Assembly (NCBI RefSeq): GCF_002135435.1 | Contig: NZ_NEGK01000001.1 | Span: forward strand, 1-64,000 | Source of the DNA: Acinetobacter sp. ANC 3813 | GTDB lineage: Bacteria > Pseudomonadota > Gammaproteobacteria > Pseudomonadales > Moraxellaceae | Reading direction: 5' to 3' | DNA length: 64,000 bases | Shown here: piece after piece, positions 46,201 through 54,465 of the stretch | Position numbering within the stretch: the stretch's first letter is position 1 | How the letters are laid out: each line of letters opens with the position of its first letter | The notes under the pieces: generated by a model | Told to the model about the DNA's origin: nothing | Databases searched by the model: none | Seen by the model: only the letters and a program-made list of their open reading frames with translations | Program-made: the position numbers and the translations under genes

Positions 46201-46954
46201 GTGAATAAAAATCAAATCCTCCATTGATATTTTCACCATTGATTACATTTAATGATTTGTTATTATTTTCTATATTAATATTATTAAGCCACAATAACAT
46301 TTTATTTCTAAAGTTTTCATCTGGTACACATAAGTCTTGGTCTCTATCAATCACATCATGATTTTGATCTACAAATAAAATTAAATCATTCTGAAATTTT
46401 AGTAAATTTTTAAAATCCTCTACAGCTTGATTATCATTAGCATAAAATAGGGTGAAAGCATCAAAATAACTATACGTATCAGTCAAACAAGATCCATATA
46501 GAATTTGATAGACTATTCCATGATATTGATACTTTACAGTTCCCCAATCTGCAATAGGGTAAAAATCTTCAACCATTGGGTTATGTGGAGTCTCACGGTA
46601 AATCACTTTTAAAACATTGCTAAAATCTTCATAACTTTGAATTCTCTTTTCGCCAAATTTTTGTAATTTTATTGAAAAATAGATATCAAATAATAAGCTG
46701 AACTTCACATAATGATTTATATTTTCTAAATATGTTTCTGCAATAAGTAGTGTTTTGAATAAATCTAATGGATGAAACTTTTCGAAGATATCTACTATTT
46801 TTTTTACATAATCTGGAACTTCTTTTTCTTTATAAATTGGTTTCTTGTTTTTAGGTTTTTTTTCTTCCTTTACCCCTCCTAAAGATATCAATTTCTCATT
46901 CATTTGTTGAAATGCGTTGAATTTAGATTGAGAAATCTTTTTATTTTTTTTCAT
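43208..46954 (-). CDS. Very large orphan protein with C-terminal PD-(D/E)XK nuclease motif
   Basis: A 1,248-residue protein, strongly AT-biased. Near the C-terminus, GDYDVLAFLPESNCWIMVEC followed by KY has the spacing of a PD-(D/E)XK nuclease (Asp about residue 1130, Glu-x-Lys about 1145-1147). Preceding WSPACTYRSLGIWTNH and YTHYVGQGID may belong to the same module. The N-terminal 60 residues are basic; the long middle (about 60-1050) has no recognised motif, including no helicase or NTPase signature. The start at 46954 (MKKNKKIS) is favoured over a GTG 15 bp upstream. It stands alone beside the integrase, a typical position for a single-gene defence cargo; defence is inferred. Confidence 0.7.
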   Translation of the reverse strand: MKKNKKISQSKFNAFQQMNEKLISLGGVKEEKKPKNKKPIYKEKEVPDYVKKIVDIFEKFHPLDLFKTLLIAETYLENINHYVKFSLLFDIYFSIKLQKFGEKRIQSYEDFSNVLKVIYRETPHNPMVEDFYPIADWGTVKYQYHGIVYQILYGSCLTDTYSYFDAFTLFYANDNQAVEDFKNLLKFQNDLILFVDQNHDVIDRDQDLCVPDENFRNKMLLWLNNINIENNNKSLNVINGENINGGFDFYSRYMNAEVNPYCYFEYENKIYPFSLRNQIVVLVEYYNDKNYISLNNKTMSVSVFLKKNLKKLLCGSFRIRTLKNILNIMFSGVFQSRNRTYFILPLDSNNLDNLPSIIKKIKNIMSDPNWGMQKAYSQNGLQPRDVDGGRLIFDKIRILVILPELTTRNHLVPVIKENNVEFSSINEFISIIDSMESDDELDEFVDYYKTIQKKTVFVGFNLDGFASFKHSHGLLEDGATVFSMIMIDTHASPSFRYEKIIEKYGDLPLMLPDDEHQWYVESSYDENYHLVTNNHEMMSWSTCVNNVSIHFLFDFKIIDSYKTELTPRVLELFSHAAADAFSRRKSYLYNVNLPKGVVINLLIGIDILNIEGEFKPSDFDKLITNYEIINNGDKIKKINVFLNLNYCFFYFKNSKNAGFQTEICIEFLKIFNEINEIKNIDALFYTLLETNEWQLRMTMGHISPKFDVIDKVVNPIKEIYYKKGRQELAKIFKSNGIEAGLYKDVNTAKEIINNASGEFREYIHDYIKKYSVDSIIETSLYEYSILNSASYLDDFKQEMSLKHEVSYDRSEKLANMNSDFIRTSQLYRYLIECTLMLSSNSSLKIEYEEYQTILGCINWLLNMYHSSDGLHYDLGVEGIEIDFSFIPEIIMSDESLKIKDEYNKELSSYKLGIGINSEDELKSIIPNDKYKLIDLAFYSDLKFGFRNLFVVLHCLSTWSNVKGIEIQGFYKSNFNELISVLTEFICNPSINIDELEKIIKFLILDSSKINILEGIETVQFDVPVGDHSKRTNRLNIKPLISLNDEIIWSPACTYRSLGIWTNHITDGYLPADFNFPTVNKLVDDSKTVLEKQLEQKAFDILSRYTHYVGQGIDLKKKFKQDKYPDIGDYDVLAFLPESNCWIMVECKYNQPAYCLKDMSRLRQRVFGKDQSDKSQISKVKRRHEFLLSEHNKIRSSMQWPTPNNLVDLRIINLYVSKNTYWWFRCPPYQVDLSFVQVDHLEEWLNKML

Positions 46955-47103
46955 GGTTTTTATCCACACTTAAATATTGTATTAAGTATAGGAAAAATAA
47001 AAACTTATTGTAAGTATTTTGCCAAAAAATATAAAACATAAACAATATAAATTATTTAGTAAAAAAATCCGTCATTAGAATAAACCTTTTTTAATATTTT
47101 CAT

Positions 47104-48321
47104 TCAATCTAGATTAATTTCATTAGTAATCTGTTCAAGATAGTTTGCCCACCACTGCATCACTCTAACTCGTTCATCCAAATGTGTAGCTTTGTCATAA
47201 ACAGCTTTTACACCACGCTTTTTATGTGCTAAACAAGCTTCTATAACTTGTTCTTTATCACTGAATTGATTGTTTAAAGCTGTGCTGGCAATATGCCTAA
47301 AACCATGTGGGCTTTGTCGACCTCGATAGCCTAGATTTTTTAAAGCATTATTTAATGTTGCTTCACTTATTGGCTGTGTAAGACTATCTCTACTTGGAAA
47401 CAAGTAATCCGATATTGTTCTAATTTCTTTTAACCTAAAGAACAAATAGACTGCCTGTTGAGGTAATGGTACAACTTGAGAAATACCACACTTCATTGTT
47501 TCGGCAGGTTTTATCCAAATTCTTTTCTCAAAGTCAAAATCTTGCCATTTTGCATAACGCAATTCTTGTGGTCTAGGGAAAAGAATAACGAGTAACTCCA
47601 AAGCAATTGCTGTATGTGGATTTCTATAGCTTCGAATAGATTGAATTAAATTGGGTAATTCTTGAAGACTGACATGCTTCATATTCCCCTTACTACCTTT
47701 ATCAAGATACTTCAAAATTCCATCCAAAGGGTTTGACTCTATTTGTCCATGGAACTTTGCAAGATCATAAGCATTTCGACAATGTGAGACTAGTTTCTCT
47801 ACCCGATTGTAAATACTTTCATTTCTGAGCATATCCTGAAAAAAAGATAACCATTGTTGTGGCAATATTTTGGTGAAATCCAAATCACCAAAAACAGAGA
47901 GGATTCGTTTTTCAATAGATTGAGTTTCTTTCTTTATCGTTATTTCAGCCCAAGTCGTTTTCTTTGTATCAAGCCAGTCATACATCAAACTTTTTAAATT
48001 AAGTTGTTGCTCCTCAACTCTTTGCAGCTCAATTTCTTTTTTTGTTAAAACTTTTTCTTTTTGCTGTAACTTGAGAAAAATAGTTGAAGCTTCAAGTTTA
48101 GCTTGTACAAGCGATAACTGAGGATAAGCCCCAATACTATGCCATTTCCATTTCCCTATCTCATCCTTAAAGCGTACTTGCCAAGACTTTTTTCCTTTTG
48201 GTGATACACGAAAATAAAGCCCAGCATCACATGAAATACGATACTCCTTATCCTCAGATTCAAGATTATATAAATGCGTGTCTTTTATTTGTTTGATGCC
48301 ATTTAGGGCAGTTCTTTTCAT
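47104..48321 (-). CDS. Tyrosine recombinase (P4-type integrase)
   Basis: A 405-residue integrase. The N-terminal DUF4102 region (CDAGLYFRVSPKGKKSWQVRF) is followed by a SAM-like core-binding domain and the catalytic domain, with active-site residues in FPRPQELRYAKW (Arg), HGFRHIAS (His-x-x-Arg), LAHKKRGV (His) and VYDKA (Tyr). It integrates the island into the tRNA 3' end 190 bp upstream of its start. The frame extends to 48447, but the start at 48321 (MKRTALNGIKQIK) is chosen because upstream residues form a hydrophobic tail absent from the family and overlap a terminator. Confidence 0.93.
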   Translation of the reverse strand: MKRTALNGIKQIKDTHLYNLESEDKEYRISCDAGLYFRVSPKGKKSWQVRFKDEIGKWKWHSIGAYPQLSLVQAKLEASTIFLKLQQKEKVLTKKEIELQRVEEQQLNLKSLMYDWLDTKKTTWAEITIKKETQSIEKRILSVFGDLDFTKILPQQWLSFFQDMLRNESIYNRVEKLVSHCRNAYDLAKFHGQIESNPLDGILKYLDKGSKGNMKHVSLQELPNLIQSIRSYRNPHTAIALELLVILFPRPQELRYAKWQDFDFEKRIWIKPAETMKCGISQVVPLPQQAVYLFFRLKEIRTISDYLFPSRDSLTQPISEATLNNALKNLGYRGRQSPHGFRHIASTALNNQFSDKEQVIEACLAHKKRGVKAVYDKATHLDERVRVMQWWANYLEQITNEINLD

Positions 48322-48439
48322 AGCTAAACGACTTGTATCCGAGTAATGTAGAAAGAGTACGGATACAAGATTGGATACACAATAGGGCCAAATAAAGCTG
48401 TGCATAGCCAAACATAGCTGTGCAAAAAGGATAAATAAA

Positions 48440-48470
48440 AAACCCATGAATCTTTATAATTCATGGGTTT
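48440..48470 (-). terminator. Island-borne terminator for the tRNA transcript
   Basis: AAACCCATGAA (48440-48450) pairs with TTCATGGGTTT (48460-48470), followed on the minus strand by TTTTTT. It lies 45 bp downstream of the tRNA and upstream of the integrase start, and replaces the original terminator left at 32474-32510. Confidence 0.85.
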
Positions 48471-48514
48471 ATATATCAAATCATTGCAAAGCTGTGCATA
48501 TGATTACAAAAAAC

Positions 48515-48591
<77 letters not shown>

Positions 48592-48941
48592 TATACGCTG
48601 AAACTGTTATATATCAACAAGTTCAGGCGAAAAGAATACTATCGGAGATTATTTCAAAACACAAGCATTTTTCATACTGCTTGCACACTAAGGCAACAAT
48701 TTAAAATTAATTTATTCAAACTGCCTCATGCCCATCCTGAATTGAAATTCGATTTAAGTCGAATTAAAGCACTTTTTTTATGCTTGCCTTGAAGCTATGC
48801 ATTACAATTCTTGTGAAAAGAGCTATTCATGTTATAGCTTTAATATATTACTTAAAACATATAAATAAAGGTTTAAATATTTAGAACTAAAATTTATGAA
48901 CCAATATTCATTTCAGTAAAACTAATACGTCCGTATTTATT

Positions 48942-49052
48942 TCAATCAAATTGCTCAATTTTCTTTGATTCAGTATGAAATTCAACCAAAGACCACACTA
49001 TTATCAGCGTAAAAAGGAATGAAGCAAACAGAAATGCAGTCAAATAAGTCAT
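48942..49052 (-). CDS. Small single-helix membrane protein (36 aa)
   Basis: A 36-codon frame beginning MTYLTAFLFASFLFTLIIVW, one hydrophobic helix, then a charged tail (HTESKKIEQFD). GGAG lies 10 bases upstream of the ATG. Topology is that of small membrane proteins that modulate larger complexes, but no family can be assigned. The rest of 48592-49376 is AT-rich with no other gene seen and should contain the promoters of the tRNA and of the acyltransferase gene. Confidence 0.5.
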   Translation of the reverse strand: MTYLTAFLFASFLFTLIIVWSLVEFHTESKKIEQFD

Positions 49053-49376
49053 TATTTCCAGTCTCCGCAGATAATTGAATAAAAGAATAGTCTAGGCCGT
49101 ACAATTTGACCTACGACAAAAGTCTAATAAGATTTTTTACCCATGAATAGCCTTTAAATACTTTTTTTAATATAAATTCTGTCTTATTTAATATATTTTA
49201 TATATCATTAAATTTTAATTAATCGATAAAACATCTAAGTTAAAAGCCTTTTAAATTTTGCGCATCATTGCAATACATGTGTATTTTATTTGTCAACTAA
49301 TATGACTTTTCTATTGACTGAATAAGAAAACAAGCAGACATTAGCGCAATTATTTTTGCTGAACTGCTGCCGTTGT

Positions 49377-49946
49377 ATGTTAAAAAAATTTATTGGTGAA
49401 ACGTCATTTAAATTGGCTGGTTGGACGTATGACGTACAGCCTGATGTATTGGAAAACAAGCAAGTCATCGTCGGCTTTGAGCACACCTCAATGATGGATG
49501 CAGTTTTATCGCTTGCCCTTTTTCAAATTTATGACATAAAAATTCATACTTTAATTAAAAGAGAATTATTTAAAGGCCCATTAAAGCCTATTTTGAATGC
49601 TATAGGCGGGATTCCAGTAGACCGTAAATCCAATAAAGATATTGTTTCGCAAATGGTTGAACTTTTTGAAAGCAACGAAAAATTCAATTTAGTGATTGCG
49701 CCAGAAGCGACTCGTGCAGAACGCGGCGAAGCGCGCAAACCTATACGTACAGGTTTTTGGCATATTGCCAAAGCTGCTGGCGTACCTATTGTTTTAATGT
49801 ATGCAAATTCAAAAACAAAACAGGGCGGGATTTTCGGCAAGATTTATCCGACCGACCTAGATCAAGATCTTGCATTGATGAAAAAACTGTATAAAGAAAA
49901 TGTCGGTTTAGATATTGTCATTCCAGAACCTAAAAATCCTGCATGA
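49377..49946 (+). CDS. 1-acyl-glycerol-3-phosphate acyltransferase family protein
   Basis: A 189-residue PlsC-fold protein. The catalytic HTSMMD (H-x4-D) is in EHTSMMDAV; GGIPVDRKSNKD and PEATRAERGEARKPIRTGFW are the substrate-binding blocks, with ATR in place of the usual GTR. It acylates a lysolipid or related acceptor at the inner membrane. It is shorter than housekeeping PlsC and belongs to the small YihG/PlsC-like group. The start at 49377 (MLKKFIGETS) is preferred over an upstream TTG. Confidence 0.85.
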   Translation: MLKKFIGETSFKLAGWTYDVQPDVLENKQVIVGFEHTSMMDAVLSLALFQIYDIKIHTLIKRELFKGPLKPILNAIGGIPVDRKSNKDIVSQMVELFESNEKFNLVIAPEATRAERGEARKPIRTGFWHIAKAAGVPIVLMYANSKTKQGGIFGKIYPTDLDQDLALMKKLYKENVGLDIVIPEPKNPA

Positions 49947-50051
49947 TTGTCTAAAAACTCGGAACTAAGCCCTTTCTCACAAAAAAGGGCTTATGGTAGA
50001 ATTTGCACAATTTGATAGGCATAAGGCCAATCTACAAGGAGCATATTTCGC

Positions 50052-50801
50052 ATGGCGGGTCATTCCAAGTGGGCTAATACTAAGCATCGTAAAGCAAAAC
50101 AAGATGCGAGCCGCGCTAAAGTATTCACAAAATTCATTCGTGAAATCGTTACAGCTGCCCGTTTAGGCGGCGGTGATGTTGCGTCTAACCCACGTCTACG
50201 TGCTGTCGTTGAGAAAGCATTAGTCGCGAATATGACACGTGACACCATCAATCGTGCAGTTCAGCGCGGTGTGGGCGGTGAAGATAATGCTGACCTCAAA
50301 GAAGTAACCTACGAAGGTTATGGCGTTGGCGGTGTTGCAGTTATCATTGAAACAATGACTGACAACTTGAACCGTACAGTTCCTGATGTTCGCCACTGCT
50401 TTTCTAAAACTGACGGTAATCTAGGCACAGCTGGTTCAGTTGCCTATATGTTTACTAAACGCGGTGAAATTACTTTTGAAGATGTTTCTTTAGAAGATAA
50501 AATCATGGATATCGCTTTAGAAGCTGGCGCTGAAGACATTGAAGTCGATGAAGAAGAAATTCTTGTTATCACTACACCTGAAACTTTTGGTTTGGTGCAA
50601 GATGCTTTGACTGCTGCTGGTTTAAAATCTGATAACGCAGAAGTAGTCATGAACCCTTCAACAAAAGCGCTTATTTCAGATGTTGATCAAGCGAAAAAAA
50701 TCATAAAAATGATTGATATGTTTGAAGATCTAGACGATGTTCAAAACGTTTATACCAACGTTGAATTCACAGAAGAAGTTTTAGCTCAGCTTGACGAATA
50801 A
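50052..50801 (+). CDS. yebC: YebC/PmpR family regulatory protein
   Basis: A 249-residue protein beginning with the invariant [19 protein letters not shown] and continuing with [18 protein letters not shown] and a C-terminal YTNVEF block, as in all YebC. Family members act as transcriptional regulators or, from recent work on YebC proteins, aid ribosomes at polyproline stretches. It has a GGAG-type ribosome binding site and is followed by a strong terminator; it is monocistronic. Confidence 0.95.
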   Translation: MAGHSKWANTKHRKAKQDASRAKVFTKFIREIVTAARLGGGDVASNPRLRAVVEKALVANMTRDTINRAVQRGVGGEDNADLKEVTYEGYGVGGVAVIIETMTDNLNRTVPDVRHCFSKTDGNLGTAGSVAYMFTKRGEITFEDVSLEDKIMDIALEAGAEDIEVDEEEILVITTPETFGLVQDALTAAGLKSDNAEVVMNPSTKALISDVDQAKKIIKMIDMFEDLDDVQNVYTNVEFTEEVLAQLDE

Positions 50802-50813
50802 AAGTTCTTAAAT

Positions 50814-50844
50814 AAAAAAACGCGCTATTAAGCGCGTTTTTTTA
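50814..50844. terminator. Rho-independent terminator after yebC
   Basis: ACGCGC-tattaa-GCGCGT with A-run before and T-run after. It can work in both directions but lies about 105 bp from the end of the minus-strand Lrp gene. Confidence 0.93.
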
Positions 50845-50949
50845 TTCCAGCAATTCACATGGCCATTTATTCAAGCAATTGCCTATCTTCTAAATCTTGT
50901 CTTCTGCTCTAGCGCTTTAAAATTTTTAATAGCATTTAAGTAGCGCTGA

Positions 50950-51420
50950 TTAAGCTTTGCTCAGCAAGCCTGTGCAATTGAAAACTTTATATTCTTTAAT
51001 CACGAAGCTTGAATGCAGTGCAACGACATGATCAATCTTTCCAATTTGCTTAAGCAAAACATCACTATAGTTTTCCATATCTTTTGCAACGACTTCGACA
51101 ATAAAATCGGCAGACTGCCCTGTCACTAAAAAAGCATTAATAACTTCGGGAATGCTTTCCAGCTCTTCTAAAAATTTAGCAAAGGTATCTGTGTCATGTT
51201 TACTGAGTGAAACTTGAAGCAGCACATGCAGGCTAAAACCCAATTTCTGGTAATTCAATTCACGTTTTAAACTAGAAATAGCTCCAACATCAATTAAATG
51301 TTTAATACGGCGGTGTACCGAACTCACAGACAAATTAATGCGTTCTGATAATTCATTCAGATTTAAATCTTCTTGGGTCAGTATTTCCAAGATTTGCTTA
51401 TCAAAACGATCTAATTCCAT
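50950..51420 (-). CDS. Lrp/AsnC-family transcriptional regulator
   Basis: A 156-residue regulator: N-terminal helix-turn-helix (DRFDKQILEILTQ, then ERINLSVSSVHRRIKHL) and a C-terminal RAM ligand-binding domain (FLVTGQSADFIVEVVAKD). The ATG at 51420 (MELDRFDK) has GAGGG 5 bases upstream, better than the longer frame. Members respond to amino acids, often regulating degradation or transport genes; the target here is unknown. It is separated by about 540 bp from the divergent repetitive orphan gene. Confidence 0.9.
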   Translation of the reverse strand: MELDRFDKQILEILTQEDLNLNELSERINLSVSSVHRRIKHLIDVGAISSLKRELNYQKLGFSLHVLLQVSLSKHDTDTFAKFLEELESIPEVINAFLVTGQSADFIVEVVAKDMENYSDVLLKQIGKIDHVVALHSSFVIKEYKVFNCTGLLSKA

Positions 51421-51955
51421 TTTATCCCTCAAATGACGCCACACCCGCCTTTATTTATGCCGTGTATGCGCACAATACAGATGATCGGCCATTTTGAATT
51501 TTTCAAATGAAGATGACCGATCCAAATTTTTTCTTAAAAAATATCTACAAGATTGCAAATTATTTTCATGTTCCATTTATATATAAAAAAATTATGCATG
51601 TTTTGCAAATATTTACGAATATTTTTCTAAAGCATCGCACTATTTTCTTATGCTGATGTGTAACGACTCCTCGAATTTTTTTTTGACATACAAGCAACCC
51701 CTTTTAACAAGTTCAGCTCTGAGCATTTCAGATCAGCGTACATTTTTCAGCCTTTTATCTGCAAAGCAAATAATCCGATGAATAATTATTATTTAAAAAA
51801 CATAATCTTGAAAAACACCTTTTAAATAAAAAGTGACGCTTATCACATTTAATACAACTGAACGCTTTAGCCAATATTTTACATCTGTATAAAAATACTT
51901 TAAAAAAGTTCAGTTTTATAAAAATCATAAATCTAAAACAATAAGGAATACATAA
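51421..51955. other. Long intergenic region upstream of the repetitive orphan gene
   Basis: AT-rich, with no ORF or RNA gene recognised. It probably contains the promoters of the Lrp-like gene and of the gene at 51956, whose ATG follows AAGGAA by 7 bases. Confidence 0.5.
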
Positions 51956-53278
51956 ATGGCGATTAAATCCATTAGCTCGCTTACAGCAAAACTCAATGCA
52001 GTCCTTAACCCTGCGCTCCAGCTTGCAATACCAGTAGTCCCTCTCAATCTAAGCAGTGCAATTTCAAGCCTGATTAGCAGTGTGACTCTTCCCAAAAACA
52101 GCACGATTAATTTAAGCGGGCTCAGCACTTCCCTGCCTAAAATTATGGATATGCTCAGCAGTTTAAGCGCTCAGTCTAATGCTGGCGGTACTGCAACAGC
52201 TCTTAATAGCATAATGCAAACACTGCAGCCTTTGCTTCAGTCGTTGAATAGCAGCACCAGCTCTGCACAAAAAGCAGACTTGCTGCAATCACTGCCAACT
52301 GTTGTAAACAGCATGCAAACACTCGTCAGCAGCTTTACTGCACAAAAAGATATACCAATTAATATATCTTCTGCATTAACAGCGATTAAGCCACTATTAA
52401 GCATATTGAGCAGTGCAGACAGCAATTCAGATGTCACTAAGCTTATTTCAACTTTAAATCAGGTGCTGGAAATTGCCCAGCCAATGATTCAAAACATCAG
52501 TTCAGGCCATGCAGATTTAGGCACGCTTGCACAAAGTGCAGCTCAAGCGCTCATGCCGCTGTTAACTTCAATTAATACCGGCAATTCTAATATTGATATG
52601 GCTAAACTACAGCTGGCGCTTCCAGCTGTTGTTGGCAGCATCACTACCTTAGTCACCGCACTTACTCAGGCCAACCAAGGCAATATCCCAGAAACAATTT
52701 CAGCGGTCATTAAAGGTATTAATCCGCTGCTAAAAGTGCTGGAAAACAGCGGCAGTTTAGACAGCTCTCAGGCCGATACTGTCCACAAAGTCTATGATGT
52801 TTTAAATAGCGTGAAGACTATTTTGGACTTTGTAAATGAACCATCATTGCTCACGCTCTCCAGCGATTTAAACCACGTGATTGATTCACTTAAACCTGTG
52901 ATTGCCATGATGGATCAAAAAGGTGATTTAAGCGCGCTGCTCGATCATATTGAAATTCCAGATCTAAGCGGATTGCTGGCAGATGCACATAAGCCTGAAC
53001 TCATTTCAGACAGTATTCAAAATGCACTGCAAAGTATTTCAAACCCAAGCACGCAAGAACTGCCAAACATCAGTGAGCTTTTGCAAAACTTAAATATCAA
53101 TACTGGCGCAATCAGTTTGAGCCAAATCAATCATCAAGCTGTTGCAGATACATCTACAGCAGTATCCACAACCTCAGGCACTGATACAGCTACAGGCGCA
53201 TCCACAACACAAAATATAAACACCCTGCCTGCAGCTGCAATGCATTTGGATCTAGACCAATCTTTACTCTATGTCTAA
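51956..53278 (+). CDS. Repetitive helical orphan protein (440 aa)
   Basis: The composition is dominated by Ser, Leu, Ala, Asn, Thr and Ile, with no Cys or Trp. Residues 113-179 (LPTVVNSMQTLVSSFT through LEIAQPMIQN) and 222-293 (LPAVVGSITTLVTALT through VLNSVKTIL) are clearly related repeats. Short PLL motifs (LQPLLQSL, IKPLLSIL, LMPLLTSI, INPLLKVL) recur about every 45-60 residues. The C-terminus is a Ser/Thr-rich linker (390-420). No classical signal peptide is seen. No family is recognised. The regular amphipathic pattern suggests a helical repeat, surface or matrix protein. It has its own ribosome binding site and a terminator. Confidence 0.8.
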   Translation: MAIKSISSLTAKLNAVLNPALQLAIPVVPLNLSSAISSLISSVTLPKNSTINLSGLSTSLPKIMDMLSSLSAQSNAGGTATALNSIMQTLQPLLQSLNSSTSSAQKADLLQSLPTVVNSMQTLVSSFTAQKDIPINISSALTAIKPLLSILSSADSNSDVTKLISTLNQVLEIAQPMIQNISSGHADLGTLAQSAAQALMPLLTSINTGNSNIDMAKLQLALPAVVGSITTLVTALTQANQGNIPETISAVIKGINPLLKVLENSGSLDSSQADTVHKVYDVLNSVKTILDFVNEPSLLTLSSDLNHVIDSLKPVIAMMDQKGDLSALLDHIEIPDLSGLLADAHKPELISDSIQNALQSISNPSTQELPNISELLQNLNINTGAISLSQINHQAVADTSTAVSTTSGTDTATGASTTQNINTLPAAAMHLDLDQSLLYV

Positions 53279-53303
53279 GTTTTAGCATGACCTAATTATA
53301 AAA

Positions 53304-53327
53304 AAACGCACTAAAGTGCGTTTTTTT
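53304..53327. terminator. Bidirectional terminator
   Basis: AACGCAC-taaa-GTGCGTT flanked by an A-run and TTTTTTT, between the plus-strand orphan gene (stop 53278) and the minus-strand GST gene (stop 53337). Confidence 0.93.
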
Positions 53328-53336
53328 ATTCAGTCT

Positions 53337-54101
53337 TTAAACACCGCGCCAATCTACGCGCGAATTACGCTCAGTTTGATAAATGCGCAGTACATACTGC
53401 CCCAAAGGCAGATCCATTAAATAGGACTTATAAGCTTTAAAGTCCTCAGATAAATGATCCGAATGTTCTTTTTCCCACGGTGTACCCGTAATTTCAAGAA
53501 TCGGCGCAAGCATAGAGCACACAGCAATATCGGCCAAGCCTAAACGGTCACCCACTAAATAGCGGCAGCCCTGCTCAATAAGCCGTTTATTGAGGTCTTC
53601 GATAATGGCCTGCATTTCCGCTTTAGATTGTTCTACTTTTTCAGTATCCAGCTGATAGCCTTTAGACACCAATGCACGAATAAGCGGTTTGGAATATTTT
53701 TCAAATTGGCGTAAATAGCCTTTCTCGCCAATTAAAATATCCAGTGACTCTTCACTTTCTTTCAATACATGCGACAGCGCCCAACGACGCACATGTCGGC
53801 CTAACTCAACTGATTGCGCATTGATTTCCAATGCTTGCTCGCGTAAATCATGATCGGCGCGTAACAGCGCGTGTTCTGGATATTGTTCATCTAGATAGAG
53901 CGCAATTTGAGTCGAATCCGCAACCCATTGTTCACCGTCACGTAAAATTGGCAACTTATTCTGCCCTGTTTTAAGCTGCGCAAAAGCCCTATGTACGCCA
54001 GGAATCAAATTATGAGCGGTATATTCCAGTTCTTTGTGGTCTAACAGCCAGCGCGCCTTCTCACAAAAATGTGACAATGGAAACTGGTATAAGGTACGCA
54101 T
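53337..54101 (-). CDS. Glutathione S-transferase family protein
   Basis: A 254-residue protein with an N-terminal thioredoxin-like GST domain (LYQFPLSHFCEKARWLLDH, KLPILRDG, ADSTQIALYLDEQYP) and a C-terminal helical domain ending in a YLVGDRLGLADIAVCSMLAP block with the conserved Asp. The Ser-His-Phe-Cys region near the N-terminus could supply the thiol-activating residue. Role in detoxification is inferred from the family; no linked substrate gene is seen. Confidence 0.88.
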   Translation of the reverse strand: MRTLYQFPLSHFCEKARWLLDHKELEYTAHNLIPGVHRAFAQLKTGQNKLPILRDGEQWVADSTQIALYLDEQYPEHALLRADHDLREQALEINAQSVELGRHVRRWALSHVLKESEESLDILIGEKGYLRQFEKYSKPLIRALVSKGYQLDTEKVEQSKAEMQAIIEDLNKRLIEQGCRYLVGDRLGLADIAVCSMLAPILEITGTPWEKEHSDHLSEDFKAYKSYLMDLPLGQYVLRIYQTERNSRVDWRGV

Positions 54102-54465
54102 AAATGCTCCGAGTTTATTTTTGTACTCTACTCAGCGCAGCCAAGTATTTTAGTTGGATACTTTAGACACACCTTTTTAGAAAAACAATGAACTTTTTAC
54201 CTAAAATTCAATATTCATCGACATTTTTGACAAGCGTTTTATATCTATTTAGCGCTTGAATATCATATTTAGAGATATATGCGGCAGTAAATTTTAATAT
54301 AATTTTATGAATACCTTTGTTTTTCATTAATTTAACTTATTAGAAAAAAATCAATATTAAGCAATTATTCTCTAAAAGATTTTTTTTGATATTTAAATCT
54401 CAATCCAGCATTTAATTATTTTGGCTTTGCACGTTAGCGTTTTGACATCAAGTACAGGTGTCACT
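54102..54465. other. Intergenic region before the sulfur operon
   Basis: An AT-rich divergent promoter region between the GST gene and the first SfnB-like gene. No operator motif could be identified with confidence. Confidence 0.5.
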
